Of a stretch of 64,000 nucleotides of DNA, positions 52,395-61,555 are shown one piece after another; the first letter of the stretch is position 1, and each line of letters opens with the position of its first letter. The notes beneath the pieces are model-generated. The model searched no databases. It was not told the DNA's origin and was given only the letters and a program-made list of their open reading frames with translations. The DNA lies in assembly GCA_910585045.1 (NCBI GenBank), contig CAJUCD010000002.1:1-64000 (forward strand), given 5' to 3'. This DNA comes from an uncultured Bacilli bacterium. Lineage in GTDB: Bacteria > Bacillota_I > Bacilli_A > RF39 > UBA660. The position numbers and the translations under genes are program-made.

Positions 52395-55028
52395 ATGGCG
52401 AAAAAATATGTGTACCTTTTTTCAGAAGGTAATAGAGACATGAAGAATTTATTAGGAGGAAAAGGCGCTAATTTAGCGGAAATGACTTCGATTGGACTTC
52501 CAGTTCCAAGAGGATTTACAGTTACAACTGAGGCTTGTAATAAATATTATGAGGATAAAGAAGTAATTGATGAATCTATTAAAGAAGAAATATATGCTAA
52601 ATTAAAAGAATTAGAAGATATTACTGGTAAAACATTAGGTGATAAAACTAATCCTTTACTTGTTAGTGTACGTAGTGGAGCTAGAGCATCAATGCCAGGC
52701 ATGATGGATACAGTATTAAATTTAGGTTTAAATGATGAAGTGGCTGTAGGATTTACTGAATCTACTAATAATAAGAGATTTGTTTATGATTCATATCGAA
52801 GATTTATTCAGATGTTTGCAGATGTTGTTAAAGGTTATCCAAAATCAAGTTTTGAACGTCGTTTAGATGAAATTAAAGAAGCTAAGGGTGCTCAATTTGA
52901 TACAGATTTAACAGAGCAAGATATGGTGGAAGTTACAGAAGAATTTAAAAAGATATATAAAGATATTGCAGGAGAAGAATTTCCCCAAGATCCTCGTGTT
53001 CAGTTAATTGAAGCTGTAACAGCAGTTTTTAGAAGTTGGAATAATGATAGAGCTATATATTATAGAAGAATGAATGATATTCCTGGATCTTGGGGAACAG
53101 CAGTAAATGTACAAGAAATGGTATATGGTAATCTTGGTGAAACATCTGGAACTGGCGTGGCATTCACAAGAAATCCTGCTACAGGTGAAGCAAAATTATA
53201 TGGTGAATATTTAATTAATGCTCAAGGAGAAGATGTTGTAGCAGGTATTAGAACTCCAGAACCTATTTCAACCTTAGAGAATGTTATGCCTGAGGTATAT
53301 GCTGAATTTGCTAAAATTGCTAATATTTTAGAGCAACATTATAAAGATATGCAAGATATGGAATTTACGATTGAGAATGGTAAGCTATTTATGTTGCAAA
53401 CTAGAAATGGTAAAAGAACAGCAACAGCAGCTTTAAAAATAGCAGTTGATTTAGTAAATGAAGGAATGATTACGAAAGAAGAAGCATTACTTAAAGTTGA
53501 ACCAAAACAATTAGATAGTTTATTACATCCAATGTTTAATGAGTCAGCTTTAAAAAATGGTGAAGTTATAGCTAGTGGTTTAGCAGCATCTCCAGGAGCA
53601 GGAGCTGGTAAGATTTATTTTACAGCTGAAAGTGTTACGGAACATGCTAAAGCAGGTGAGAAAACTATTTTGGTTAGACTTGAGACTTCACCAGAAGATA
53701 TTGAAGGTATGAATCATGCAGAAGGTATACTTACTATACGTGGTGGTATGACTAGCCATGCGGCGGTTGTAGCTCGTGGTATGGGTAGATGCTGTGTGTC
53801 TGGCTGTGGAGAACTTTCAATAAATGAAGAAGAAAATACTTTGACTACTAGAACTGGTAGAGTATATCATGAAGGTGATGAAATAAGTTTAGATGGTTCA
53901 ACAGGAAAAGTGTATGATGGTTTAATTAAAACAGAAGAACCAAATATAAGCGGCGATTTTGAAACGTTTATGTCTTGGGCTGATAGTACACGAAGACTTA
54001 AAGTTAGAACTAATGCTGATACTCCTAAAGATGCTTTGCAAGCTCGTAAATTTGGCGCTGAAGGAATTGGACTTTGTCGTACAGAGCATATGTTCTTTGA
54101 AGAATCTAGAATATTTAATTTCCGTAAAATGATTACAGCTGAAACTTTAGAGCAAAGAGAGGCAGCGCTTGAAGATATATTACCTTATCAAAGAGAAGAT
54201 TTTGAAGGATTATTTAAAGCTATGGCGCCATATAGTGTTACAATTCGTTATTTAGATCCTCCTTTACACGAATTTTTACCACATACTGATGAAGATATTA
54301 AACCTTTAGCTGAGGCTTTAGGAATTAGTTTTGAAACACTAAAAAATAGAGTTGATTCTTTAAAAGAATTTAATCCTATGATGGGACATAGAGGCTGTCG
54401 TTTAGCGGTGACTTACCCAGAAATTGCTCGCATGCAAACAAGAGCAGTTATTGAAGCTGCCATAAATGTAGGGAAAGAAGGAATTAAAGTTTCACCAGAA
54501 ATAATGATTCCGTTAATCGGAGACGAAAAAGAATTGCAATTTGTTAAAAATATAGTTTGTGAAACTGCAGATGCCATAATTAAAGAGAATAATAGTGATA
54601 TTACTTATAGCGTTGGAACAATGATTGAAATTCCAAGAGCAACTTTAATTGCAGATAGAATTGCTAAAGAAGCAGAGTTCTTCTCTTTTGGAACAAATGA
54701 TTTAACTCAATTAACTTATGGTTTTTCAAGAGATGATGCTGGTAAGTTCTTAAATGATTATTATAGTACTGGTATTTTTGAATCAGATCCTTTTGCTAAA
54801 ATTGATATTGATGGTGTTGGCCAATTAGTAAGAATGGCAGTAGAAAAGGGTCGCAGTACTCGTCCAGATATTCATTTAGGAATCTGTGGTGAACATGGTG
54901 GAGATCCTGCTAGTGTAGAATTTTGTGAAAGTGTTGGACTTGATTATGTTTCATGTTCGCCATTTAGAGTTCCGATAGCAAGACTTGCTGCAGCACAAGC
55001 CGCTATCAAAAATGGGAGGAACTTATAA
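52395..55028 (+). CDS. ppdK: Pyruvate, phosphate dikinase
   Basis: 877 residues from ATG 52395 (AAAGGAGG upstream; the frame is open further up but without a site). Nucleotide domain (LGGKGANLAEMTSIGLPVPR, VRSGARASMPGMMDTVLNLG), phosphohistidine domain (GGMTSHAAVVARGMGRCCVSG) and PEP domain (GLCRTEHMFF, MGHRGCRLAVTYPEI, SFGTNDLTQLTYGFSRDD, CGEHGGDP). It interconverts pyruvate and PEP with ATP/PPi and may replace or supplement pyruvate kinase. Likely promoter has an extended -10 (TGTTATAAT near 52360). Confidence 0.97.
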   Translation: MAKKYVYLFSEGNRDMKNLLGGKGANLAEMTSIGLPVPRGFTVTTEACNKYYEDKEVIDESIKEEIYAKLKELEDITGKTLGDKTNPLLVSVRSGARASMPGMMDTVLNLGLNDEVAVGFTESTNNKRFVYDSYRRFIQMFADVVKGYPKSSFERRLDEIKEAKGAQFDTDLTEQDMVEVTEEFKKIYKDIAGEEFPQDPRVQLIEAVTAVFRSWNNDRAIYYRRMNDIPGSWGTAVNVQEMVYGNLGETSGTGVAFTRNPATGEAKLYGEYLINAQGEDVVAGIRTPEPISTLENVMPEVYAEFAKIANILEQHYKDMQDMEFTIENGKLFMLQTRNGKRTATAALKIAVDLVNEGMITKEEALLKVEPKQLDSLLHPMFNESALKNGEVIASGLAASPGAGAGKIYFTAESVTEHAKAGEKTILVRLETSPEDIEGMNHAEGILTIRGGMTSHAAVVARGMGRCCVSGCGELSINEEENTLTTRTGRVYHEGDEISLDGSTGKVYDGLIKTEEPNISGDFETFMSWADSTRRLKVRTNADTPKDALQARKFGAEGIGLCRTEHMFFEESRIFNFRKMITAETLEQREAALEDILPYQREDFEGLFKAMAPYSVTIRYLDPPLHEFLPHTDEDIKPLAEALGISFETLKNRVDSLKEFNPMMGHRGCRLAVTYPEIARMQTRAVIEAAINVGKEGIKVSPEIMIPLIGDEKELQFVKNIVCETADAIIKENNSDITYSVGTMIEIPRATLIADRIAKEAEFFSFGTNDLTQLTYGFSRDDAGKFLNDYYSTGIFESDPFAKIDIDGVGQLVRMAVEKGRSTRPDIHLGICGEHGGDPASVEFCESVGLDYVSCSPFRVPIARLAAAQAAIKNGRNL

Positions 55029-55095
55029 TAGCCGATAATACTTAGGATTGTCGAGTTAATACCAAATTATTTGTTAAGCATAATATAAGATTAGA

Positions 55096-55146
55096 GACTA
55101 AATCTGAATATATAATTGCATATATTCACTGATTTAGTCTTTTTTG
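55096..55146 (+). terminator. Long intrinsic terminator after ppdK
   Basis: GACTAAATC (55096-55104) and TGAATATAT (55105-55113) pair with ATATATTCA (55120-55128) and GATTTAGTC (55131-55139), interrupted only by a CT bulge; six T follow. It marks the end of the conserved gene block. Confidence 0.92.
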
Positions 55147-55183
55147 ATGATATTCTGCGACGAATAATAGGAGGTATTTACTA

Positions 55184-55660
55184 ATGAAATTGATGTATTC
55201 TAGGCCGATTTTAAGAGATTTATCGCAAGGCTCTCGTATTGCTTTTGTTAGGCAGTTTAGATCTAAAACTCAAGATGAGATATCTGGTTTATTAGGAGCT
55301 ACTGGTGATAATAGAAGACGTACTATGACAAGATATGAAAAGGGTGATAGAAATCCTAATATATCAAGAACCAAGAAGATAGCTGAATTATTAAATGTTA
55401 GTTATGAGGCAATTAAGCAATATAATTATAAGGAGCCGATAGATTTAATCTATACTTTATTATGGCTAGAGGAATTGATACCTAATTATCATTTTGACTT
55501 ATCCGAAGTATCTACTGGAGATGAAACATTCCTAAGCATTCTTAATACGTTTATTGGTGAGTGGGATAAAATAAGGAAGAGGAGAAAGAGAAGAGAGATT
55601 AAATATTCTGATTATATTGAGTGGAAGATAACTTATTCTCTAGGTGATAGAGATGAGTGA
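55184..55660 (+). CDS. XRE-family helix-turn-helix regulator
   Basis: 158 residues with AGGAGGT upstream. HTH at about 20-70: IAFVRQFRSKTQDEISGLLG, then RRRTMTRYEKGDRNPNISR and KIAELLNVSYEAIKQY. The C-terminal part is acidic, then very basic (KIRKRRKRREIK). Its end overlaps the start of the ParB-like gene, forming a two-gene unit typical of mobile elements in gut Firmicutes. Probably represses its own operon. Confidence 0.85.
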   Translation: MKLMYSRPILRDLSQGSRIAFVRQFRSKTQDEISGLLGATGDNRRRTMTRYEKGDRNPNISRTKKIAELLNVSYEAIKQYNYKEPIDLIYTLLWLEELIPNYHFDLSEVSTGDETFLSILNTFIGEWDKIRKRRKRREIKYSDYIEWKITYSLGDRDE

Positions 55661-56495
55661 GTTAAAAAAGATTAAGATTACTGATATAGAGTCTTTTAAG
55701 GATCATCCCTTTATTGTGGAAGTAGATACTTCATTGAGAGAACTAGCTCAGAGTATTAAAGATAATGGTTTACTAAATCCAGTAGTAGTTAGAACAAAAG
55801 GGAGTAAATATGAGATGGTGTCTGGTCATAGAAGATTAAAGGCATTAGAGGTTAATGGTGTAGATGAAGTAGATGCTTGTGTTAAAGATTTAACTGATGA
55901 TGAAGCTATTATATTTATGGTTGATTCTAATCTTCAAAGGGAGAAGATATTGCCTAGTGAACGGGCTTTTGCTTATAAGATGAAAATGGATGCTATGAAG
56001 CACCAAGGAAAGAAATTAGACACTTCGTTCCCTAAGGGAACAAAGTCGGTAAATGGCATTAATGATACTAAGACACAAATATATAGATTCATTAGATTAA
56101 CTTATTTGATTCCTGAATTATTAAAGATAGTTGATAACACAGCAAGATTTAATGATAAGCATAATATTACTATGGGTATAAAGCCGGCAGTAGAGTTGTC
56201 TTACTTAAATAAGGATGAACAGATGCTGGTTTATTCAACTATGATTTATGATGATTTAAGTCCTTCTCATGCACAAACAATAAGAATAAGGAAGTTAAGT
56301 GAGTTAAAACAACTAAACGCTGACATGCTAGAAAGTATATTATCAGAAGAAAAGGGGAATCAACACGAGAAAATATCATTTAATAGAGAGAAGATAGAAC
56401 AGGCTTTACCTTATGAATTAACTAAAAGAGATAAGCGTTACATTGAAGAGTATATAATTAACGCTATTGAAGCATATACGAAGAGTAGTAGATAG
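55653..56495 (+). CDS. ParB/Spo0J-like partition or regulatory protein
   Basis: 280 residues from ATG 55653 (TAGGTGAT upstream, overlapping the previous stop). ParB N-terminal domain: IESFKDHPFIVEVD, ELAQSIKDNGLLNPVVVR, YEMVSGHRRLKALE with the CTP-binding GHRR, DSNLQREKILPSERAFAYK; then a central HTH-like helical part (TQIYRFIRLTYLIPELLKIV). Sequence is closer to plasmid/ICE ParB relatives than to chromosomal Spo0J. No parA is next to it. Confidence 0.85.
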   Translation: MSELKKIKITDIESFKDHPFIVEVDTSLRELAQSIKDNGLLNPVVVRTKGSKYEMVSGHRRLKALEVNGVDEVDACVKDLTDDEAIIFMVDSNLQREKILPSERAFAYKMKMDAMKHQGKKLDTSFPKGTKSVNGINDTKTQIYRFIRLTYLIPELLKIVDNTARFNDKHNITMGIKPAVELSYLNKDEQMLVYSTMIYDDLSPSHAQTIRIRKLSELKQLNADMLESILSEEKGNQHEKISFNREKIEQALPYELTKRDKRYIEEYIINAIEAYTKSSR

Positions 56496-56503
56496 ACAAT
56501 ATA

Positions 56504-56533
56504 AAAGGAAAGAGGCTCTCTCTTTCCTTTATT
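56504..56533. terminator. Bidirectional terminator between parB-like gene and methylase
   Basis: Perfect eleven-pair stem AAAGGAAAGAG / CTCTTTCCTTT with loop GCTCT; convergent genes end on both sides. Confidence 0.85.
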
Positions 56534-58742
56534 ATTCTGTTATATCGTTAAATATTTTTTTAGTATTATTGTAATACTTATTTTGATATACCTCCATTTC
56601 TCTTTGAAGTGCTAATTTTAGTTCGGTATACTTTATCTCGATTAGTTCTAACAATAAACAAATTTTATTTTGTGCTTCTAATGGAATAACTGGAATTGTT
56701 AATGGCTTAAAATCTTCAAGTTTAATATAGTATGTAGGTGAAGCGGTATTATTATAGTATCTTTTAATACTCTTGTTAATTTTTTCTACAAAATATTCCG
56801 ATTCCAATACATATCTTAGGTATATAGGTGATACATAGTTTTCTATATCCGTATAAGGTCTTAGGCGAATTACTCCATCAGAGAATATAAAATTAGGTTC
56901 ATGAACTATTGCTGTTTTAGTACCTTTTGAATAAATTGCAAACAATATGTCATTCTTTTTAAGTTTACCTTTATTAATGAATTCATCCAAATCTTCTTTT
57001 CTTACTCTTTCTGTATGAATGCTTTTATTTTCTTTAATATACATTATAGGATGATCTTCTATAACTGAGCCATTTTGTATTTCTTTTGTTGTAATATAGC
57101 GGTATGGGAAACTGTCATTAGTATCTATTTTCATATCTTTAATTTTAGAACCATATGTTATATCTGCAATTTCATCTAATGGACACATTTTAATATCATT
57201 ATTCTGTTTTACTTCTTCGAGAATATTAGATATACATTTATTTACTTTTTTGATACTTGCATCGTATTTCATGCGTAATTTATAATTGCTTTCTTCTTCA
57301 TTTTCATAGATGAAATCTGATAGGGATACATCCTCTGTTATTGTAAATGAATACTCTTTATTATAGTTTATATAATCGCAAATGTTTAACGAATAATTAT
57401 GTTCTGCTATTTCTTCTGGAGTTGCTACGTAAGATAGATTGTCTATAGTTTTTCTATTTAATATAAGTGCTAGAATGTTATCTATGTTGTCATCACTAAA
57501 AGTTATTTGATTACTATTTTTTGTACATATATTACCAGCGTCAATAAATAATACATTATTATCTGTTTTGTTCTTTCTAAATAGAAATAGACATGTACCA
57601 GTATCAGTTCTTAAAAACATCTTTCGTGGCAGTAATATTATAGTATCTATTTGATTGTTGTCGACTAAATATTTTTTTACAGCAGTTTCTTCAGAATTTC
57701 CTCTAGATAACATATGTGGTGTATCAATTGTTAATGCTAATCCTTTATTATTTAACGTATATATAATATGGTATATAAATGCCCAATCTGCTAACTCTTT
57801 ATTAGGAAGCGGTTTGTTATTAAACCTTTCATCATCTTTTCTTAATGATGTCTTGTTCCAAGTTATTCCAAAAGGTGGGTTAGCAAATATTAAGTCATAC
57901 TTTTCTTTTTCTTCTTTATCATATGTTTGTAATGTATCACATTGAGTTATATTAAAGTCTTTGACATTATGTATTATCATATTCATTCGGCATAGCATTG
58001 CTGGTATTGCATTTAATTCTTTACCAAAGAAAGGTATAGTATTATTATATTTTGCATATTCAGTTAATAGTGAACCACTTCCACAAGTAGGATCGTAGAT
58101 ATTACTAGGATTAGGAATGTATTGGTCTGCTATTCTTTTCAACAATTTAACTATCGATGGTTGAGTATAAAATATCCCATTCTTAAGACTCATATTATTA
58201 TTCGTGTCCTTATTATTTAATAAGAACTCAAAGATATTGCCAAATAAGTCATAGTTTGATTTATTAATATCATAATCAATTTCAGATATGGCTTTCAATA
58301 TAGTTGAGTATATATTACTTCTTTTATTTTGACTAATTCCAATGGTTTCTGATTCAGTATCTATGTTTCTAAAGATTTCACATATTTCATATTTAGAAGA
58401 TTGCTTGATATTCTTAAACACTGAATTTAATGTAGAATCTAAACGACTACTATTTAGTTCTTTTGATACAATATTTTGAAATAGATCTTCTGGAAATATA
58501 AAGTAATCTTTATTACTTTGTACATGAGTTTTATATGCTTCAGCTTCTTCGTTACTTGTTTTTGCGTAATCTATATCGAAGTTAGTTTTAACATAGCTAA
58601 CTATATTTTCAGAAAGAAAACGATAGAATAAGATTAAGTATATATATTTCTCGTAACATGCTATATCCTGACCATCATTGTATCCTTTTAGAGCATCCTT
58701 TAAGTCCTTATTGATTGTTTTTACACTTTTCATTCTTCCCAT
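56532..58742 (-). CDS. Type I-like N6-adenine DNA methylase fused to specificity domain (HsdM-HsdS fusion)
   Basis: 736 residues, start after GGAGGT on the reverse strand. N-terminal HsdM helical domain (about 5-165), Rossmann methylase with motif I Asp217-PTCGSGSLL and motif IV NPPFG at 288-292, then from about residue 520 a single target-recognition domain with CPLDEIADITYGSKI and a coiled-coil end IPLEAQNKICLLLELIEIKY. This is the M-S fusion layout, but no HsdR or nuclease domain is present in the protein or next to it. It could be an orphan methylase protecting the mobile element or a part of a split defence system. Confidence 0.88.
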   Translation of the reverse strand: MGRMKSVKTINKDLKDALKGYNDGQDIACYEKYIYLILFYRFLSENIVSYVKTNFDIDYAKTSNEEAEAYKTHVQSNKDYFIFPEDLFQNIVSKELNSSRLDSTLNSVFKNIKQSSKYEICEIFRNIDTESETIGISQNKRSNIYSTILKAISEIDYDINKSNYDLFGNIFEFLLNNKDTNNNMSLKNGIFYTQPSIVKLLKRIADQYIPNPSNIYDPTCGSGSLLTEYAKYNNTIPFFGKELNAIPAMLCRMNMIIHNVKDFNITQCDTLQTYDKEEKEKYDLIFANPPFGITWNKTSLRKDDERFNNKPLPNKELADWAFIYHIIYTLNNKGLALTIDTPHMLSRGNSEETAVKKYLVDNNQIDTIILLPRKMFLRTDTGTCLFLFRKNKTDNNVLFIDAGNICTKNSNQITFSDDNIDNILALILNRKTIDNLSYVATPEEIAEHNYSLNICDYINYNKEYSFTITEDVSLSDFIYENEEESNYKLRMKYDASIKKVNKCISNILEEVKQNNDIKMCPLDEIADITYGSKIKDMKIDTNDSFPYRYITTKEIQNGSVIEDHPIMYIKENKSIHTERVRKEDLDEFINKGKLKKNDILFAIYSKGTKTAIVHEPNFIFSDGVIRLRPYTDIENYVSPIYLRYVLESEYFVEKINKSIKRYYNNTASPTYYIKLEDFKPLTIPVIPLEAQNKICLLLELIEIKYTELKLALQREMEVYQNKYYNNTKKIFNDITE

Positions 58743-59162
58743 AATGTTACCTCCAATTTAATTTGTCGAAAGATATTATATCATTTTTTTAAGATAATAT
58801 AAATGAGACTAAGTAAAAATGTGTTTTTAATAGTTGGTATTTAGCGCTGTTTTTTATATCCCAAGTAATACTAGGAACTTTTTTTTGATGCGTATGGATA
58901 GTATTATTGTTTGAATAATAGTATTAAATGTATGTTTTTATTTTTTATTTTTTTTGTAATAAATGATGGGATACTAGAATAATTTCGTATAATATCATAG
59001 CCCGCTAGAACGATTGGAAAGTGTGGTGATTAAATATGGTTTGATAAATTATAATTCTTTTTTGATAATTTACTGATAATCGTCAGTTTAATTTTATATT
59101 ACTATGACGATCGATGAATTGTCGGATTTGCAGCACAGATTTTTCAACTTAGATACGAGATT

Positions 59163-59205
59163 GTGCGTGCTTATAGGAAAGCACATTATCCCTCGTTAAA
59201 CGCAC
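59163..59205. repeat. Nested inverted repeat in long intergenic region
   Basis: Outer arms GTGCG (59163-59167) and CGCAC (59201-59205); inner arms GTGCTT (59167-59172) and AAGCAC (59179-59184). GC content is locally higher than around it. Confidence 0.55.
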
Positions 59206-59495
59206 TTATAATAATAGTACTAAAGATAGTAATAATTCAAATTCAAATTTAAACAAACATTTATTTTTAAAGAAAGATTTATTAACAGGTATTCAATTAT
59301 TTTTACAGGTATTAATTTAAATTAAAAGGACAAAAGAATCAATGTTTTACAGGTAATTTATATAGAGTATGAGTAATAGAATGGCATTGATTAACTAAAT
59401 AGACATAAAACTATTTAGAAGATAGTATCGACGTATGAAGAAACAAGATTCATATATGCAGATATAGAGAAATTATTTTATTTAAAGACTGATTT

Positions 59496-59528
59496 GAGTG
59501 ATCAAGATTCTGATCAGCTTGTTCACTC
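59496..59528. repeat. Imperfect 11-bp inverted repeat
   Basis: GAGTGATCAAG (59496-59506) pairs with CTTGTTCACTC (59518-59528) with one mismatch; the 11-base centre contains a second TGATCA. Confidence 0.6.
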
Positions 59529-59665
59529 GAATTAAGTTATTCTTAAAACGTGCTTAATTTTGGGTTAAACTGGTTTTAATGAGTGTTTGCCTTAGTCTAT
59601 TTTTAATAATTCCACCACAGGCTTAAAAACTGGTTAAAACTTTGTGATTTTGAAGGGATTGATGG

Positions 59666-60079
59666 ATGATGTGTAAGAATTGGTTGGTAAAGATACAAAA
59701 CCCTCTTACAAGATGTAAATTAGTGATTTATGAGGATGGACGTTTATATGTTGACGGTAGTGGACCTCTAATTGGATACTTAAAACCAGTAGCAATTCGA
59801 GAAATAAAGATTTTGATTGATGAATATTTGCCAACTATTAAGCGAAATGGATATCATGTTCAAGAAAAAGATGGATTCATAGTAAAATTTTGGGATCATA
59901 GCAACATGAAACGCGATGATCTTAAGGTTAAGGGTTGGAAATATGAATATCATCTTTTGAGAATATTGTTCAATGAGAATAATATTCGTAAGTTCAAGAT
60001 AGATATATCTGATTTTTACTCTATTATGGAAACTTTTTTAGGAACTACGTTCGATGAGGAGCGTTCAAATGAAAGATAA
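59666..60079 (+). CDS. Small unknown protein, tandem paralogue 1
   Basis: 137 residues with GAAGGGA upstream. Starts MMCKNWLVKIQNPLTRCKL with IYEDGRLYVDG following, then REIKILIDEYLPTIK and LLRILFNENNIRKF. The next gene has the same order (WLIMLIKEQ, ITEDGYVLDN, MEELNKLMIEY, IDLIFKEDNIKHP), so the two are diverged duplicates. No known family; likely a beta N-half and helical C-half. The genes overlap by 11 bases. Confidence 0.7.
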   Translation: MMCKNWLVKIQNPLTRCKLVIYEDGRLYVDGSGPLIGYLKPVAIREIKILIDEYLPTIKRNGYHVQEKDGFIVKFWDHSNMKRDDLKVKGWKYEYHLLRILFNENNIRKFKIDISDFYSIMETFLGTTFDEERSNER

Positions 60080-60515
60080 AACTTGGTTAATTATGCTTAT
60101 TAAAGAGCAAACGGATGGAATTTATACTGTAACGATTACTGAAGATGGCTATGTTTTAGATAACAAGAAGAAAAAAGTAGTCGTTTTGAAGAAGTCAACT
60201 ATGGAAGAACTTAATAAACTGATGATTGAGTATAAAAACCCTAATTTAAGTGATGATTTTGATTCAAAATGTATGGTGAAATTCAATGGTGATACTAATA
60301 AGTTCACGAGTAATGATAAGGAACTCTATTCTAAAATCATTGATTTAATATTTAAAGAAGATAATATTAAGCATCCACCTAAGTTGCTAGATTCTGCGAT
60401 ATCTTTAATTGAAAGGTTGCGAGCAACTGGAGAGCTAGATGCAATGATTGAAGCAAATGGAATGGATGCAACAGTAGATGCATTACTTGCTATATGTCAG
60501 TTAGAAAACGAATAA
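60069..60515 (+). CDS. Small unknown protein, tandem paralogue 2
   Basis: 148 residues from ATG 60069 (GAGGAGCG upstream, inside the end of the previous gene). Shares the plan of paralogue 1 and adds a C-terminal helical tail: LLDSAISLIERLRATGELDA and MIEANGMDATVDALLAI. Function unknown. Overlap with paralogue 1 suggests co-translation and perhaps a heteromer. Confidence 0.7.
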   Translation: MKDKTWLIMLIKEQTDGIYTVTITEDGYVLDNKKKKVVVLKKSTMEELNKLMIEYKNPNLSDDFDSKCMVKFNGDTNKFTSNDKELYSKIIDLIFKEDNIKHPPKLLDSAISLIERLRATGELDAMIEANGMDATVDALLAICQLENE

Positions 60516-60632
60516 TAGATTACTTTTTAACTAGATAACTAACTTTATTTGAAGTAAATGATTAATAATTTATAATTATATTGCTAATTCTTTGATTGAG
60601 AGTTTAAATACAAAATCAAAGGAGTTAGAAAT

Positions 60633-60995
60633 ATGAAAGAAAGAATAATAGAAAATGATAAATTGATATATGATAAAATCCAACTCCCTAAGCACAATTA
60701 TATTACTAAAAATTTATTGATTAAGAGGAAGTTTATTAAGGAAGATGATATCGAAACTTTTATGTATGATGCTCTGTTTGAAGAATTAATTGTACAACAA
60801 CAATATGATTTTAAGATTGTCCTTATTTCGGCAAGTTATGTAATAGCGAGGATAAAGTCGAACAAATTTCTTGATCAGGATGGGCACCCTGTTCGAAATA
60901 GGTATGCTTATTTTCGGTCATCAATAATATGGGACTTGAAGAGACTTACTGGGCAAATTAGACTTAGTTGGGAGGAAGATGATGACTATGGATGA
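60633..60995 (+). CDS. Small unknown protein of the mobile region
   Basis: 120 residues with AAAGGAG upstream. Middle block IVLISASYVIARIKSNKFLD and HPVRNRYAYFRSSIIWDLKR recalls the C-terminal part of some plasmid replication initiators of Firmicutes, where a similar YAYFKSA pattern occurs, but no initiator domain is present. Acidic C-terminus (SWEEDDDYG). Could be an independent small protein or the tail of a decayed initiator. Confidence 0.6.
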   Translation: MKERIIENDKLIYDKIQLPKHNYITKNLLIKRKFIKEDDIETFMYDALFEELIVQQQYDFKIVLISASYVIARIKSNKFLDQDGHPVRNRYAYFRSSIIWDLKRLTGQIRLSWEEDDDYG

Positions 60996-61034
60996 TACCT
61001 AGCAAGTATCTTTTATTCTAGTTTTTTATTAAGG

Positions 61035-61070
61035 GGCTGTAATTTTTAAAACTTATGGTATTATACAAGC
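61035..61070 (+). repeat. Intergenic repeat, copy 1
   Basis: GGCTGTA followed by T-rich spacer and AACTTATGGTAT-x-ATA-x-ACAAGC; copy 2 is at 62259-62296. The core AACTTATGGTAT is identical. Each copy is followed by a GGTGAT-type ribosome site, here before only a nine-codon frame. Confidence 0.6.
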
Positions 61071-61182
61071 TAGGTGATGATTAAACATTTCAAACTGTTG
61101 AGTTAACTAAATGCTCATTTCCTTTCAAACTGTGATTGTAATATAAATCCATACAATTTAATTCATTGCCTGTTAAAAGAGG

Positions 61183-61222
61183 TCTAATTCTTCTACAAAC
61201 TAAGAAAGTTAGAGCTTTTTTA
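61183..61222 (+). terminator. Probable terminator before DUF4314 gene
   Basis: TCTAATTCTT pairs with AAGAA-ag-TTAGA (two-base bulge), then GCTTTTTT. It would end a transcript crossing the 268-base gap after 60995. Confidence 0.55.
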
Positions 61223-61263
61223 TTTACTTTAAAGTGTTGTAATTCATGAGAGGAGGAACAGGT

Positions 61264-61476
61264 ATGAGACCAAGTGAAGAAGTTGAGAAGATTAAGAAAT
61301 TATTTCCTGTAGGTACAAGAGTTAGATTGATTCATATGGACGATCCACAAGCAGTACCAAGTGGTATTTTAGGAACTGTAGATCATATTGACGATGATGG
61401 TCAACTTCATATGAAATGGGACAATGGTAGAACTTTAGCTTTGATATATGGAGTTGACCAGTTCGAGACAATTTAG
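61264..61476 (+). CDS. DUF4314 protein
   Basis: 70 residues from ATG 61264, seven bases after AGGAGG; the ATG 18 bases earlier overlaps that site. Core VGTRVRLIHMDDPQAVPSGI, LGTVDHIDDDGQLHMKWDNG and LALIYGVDQFE is the DUF4314 pattern (SH3-like barrel). Such proteins are frequent in conjugative and mobilisable elements of gut Firmicutes. Role unknown. Confidence 0.85.
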   Translation: MRPSEEVEKIKKLFPVGTRVRLIHMDDPQAVPSGILGTVDHIDDDGQLHMKWDNGRTLALIYGVDQFETI

Positions 61477-61520
61477 TATTTTATAAAAATCATACCCACA
61501 ATTATTTCGCGTGTTGTGTA

Positions 61521-61549
61521 TTGACAAAATTCGACAAATAATGTATATT
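61521..61549 (+). promoter_or_regulatory. Strong sigma-A promoter without following ORF
   Basis: TTGACA (61521-61526), exact 17-base spacer, TATATT (61544-61549). No ORF with a ribosome site lies before the terminator at 61763. Confidence 0.8.
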
Positions 61550-61555
61550 GATATT

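Larger units (their letters stand above)
58743..59665. other. Long intergenic region (about 920 bases) with inverted repeats
   Basis: No convincing gene. Contents: a divergent spacer behind the methylase, a GC-richer patch with nested inverted repeats at 59163-59205, three short direct repeats of ACAGGTA near 59286, 59306 and 59350, an imperfect inverted repeat at 59496-59528, and two AACTGGTT copies near 59567 and 59628. An ATG-started 31-codon frame (59104-59199) has no ribosome site. The layout could hold an origin, a transfer site or structured RNA; none is proven. Confidence 0.5.

Noticed and set aside
59104..59199. 31-codon open frame starting MTIDELSDLQ
   Set aside because: No ribosome site and no recognisable similarity; may be a remnant but cannot be supported as a gene.
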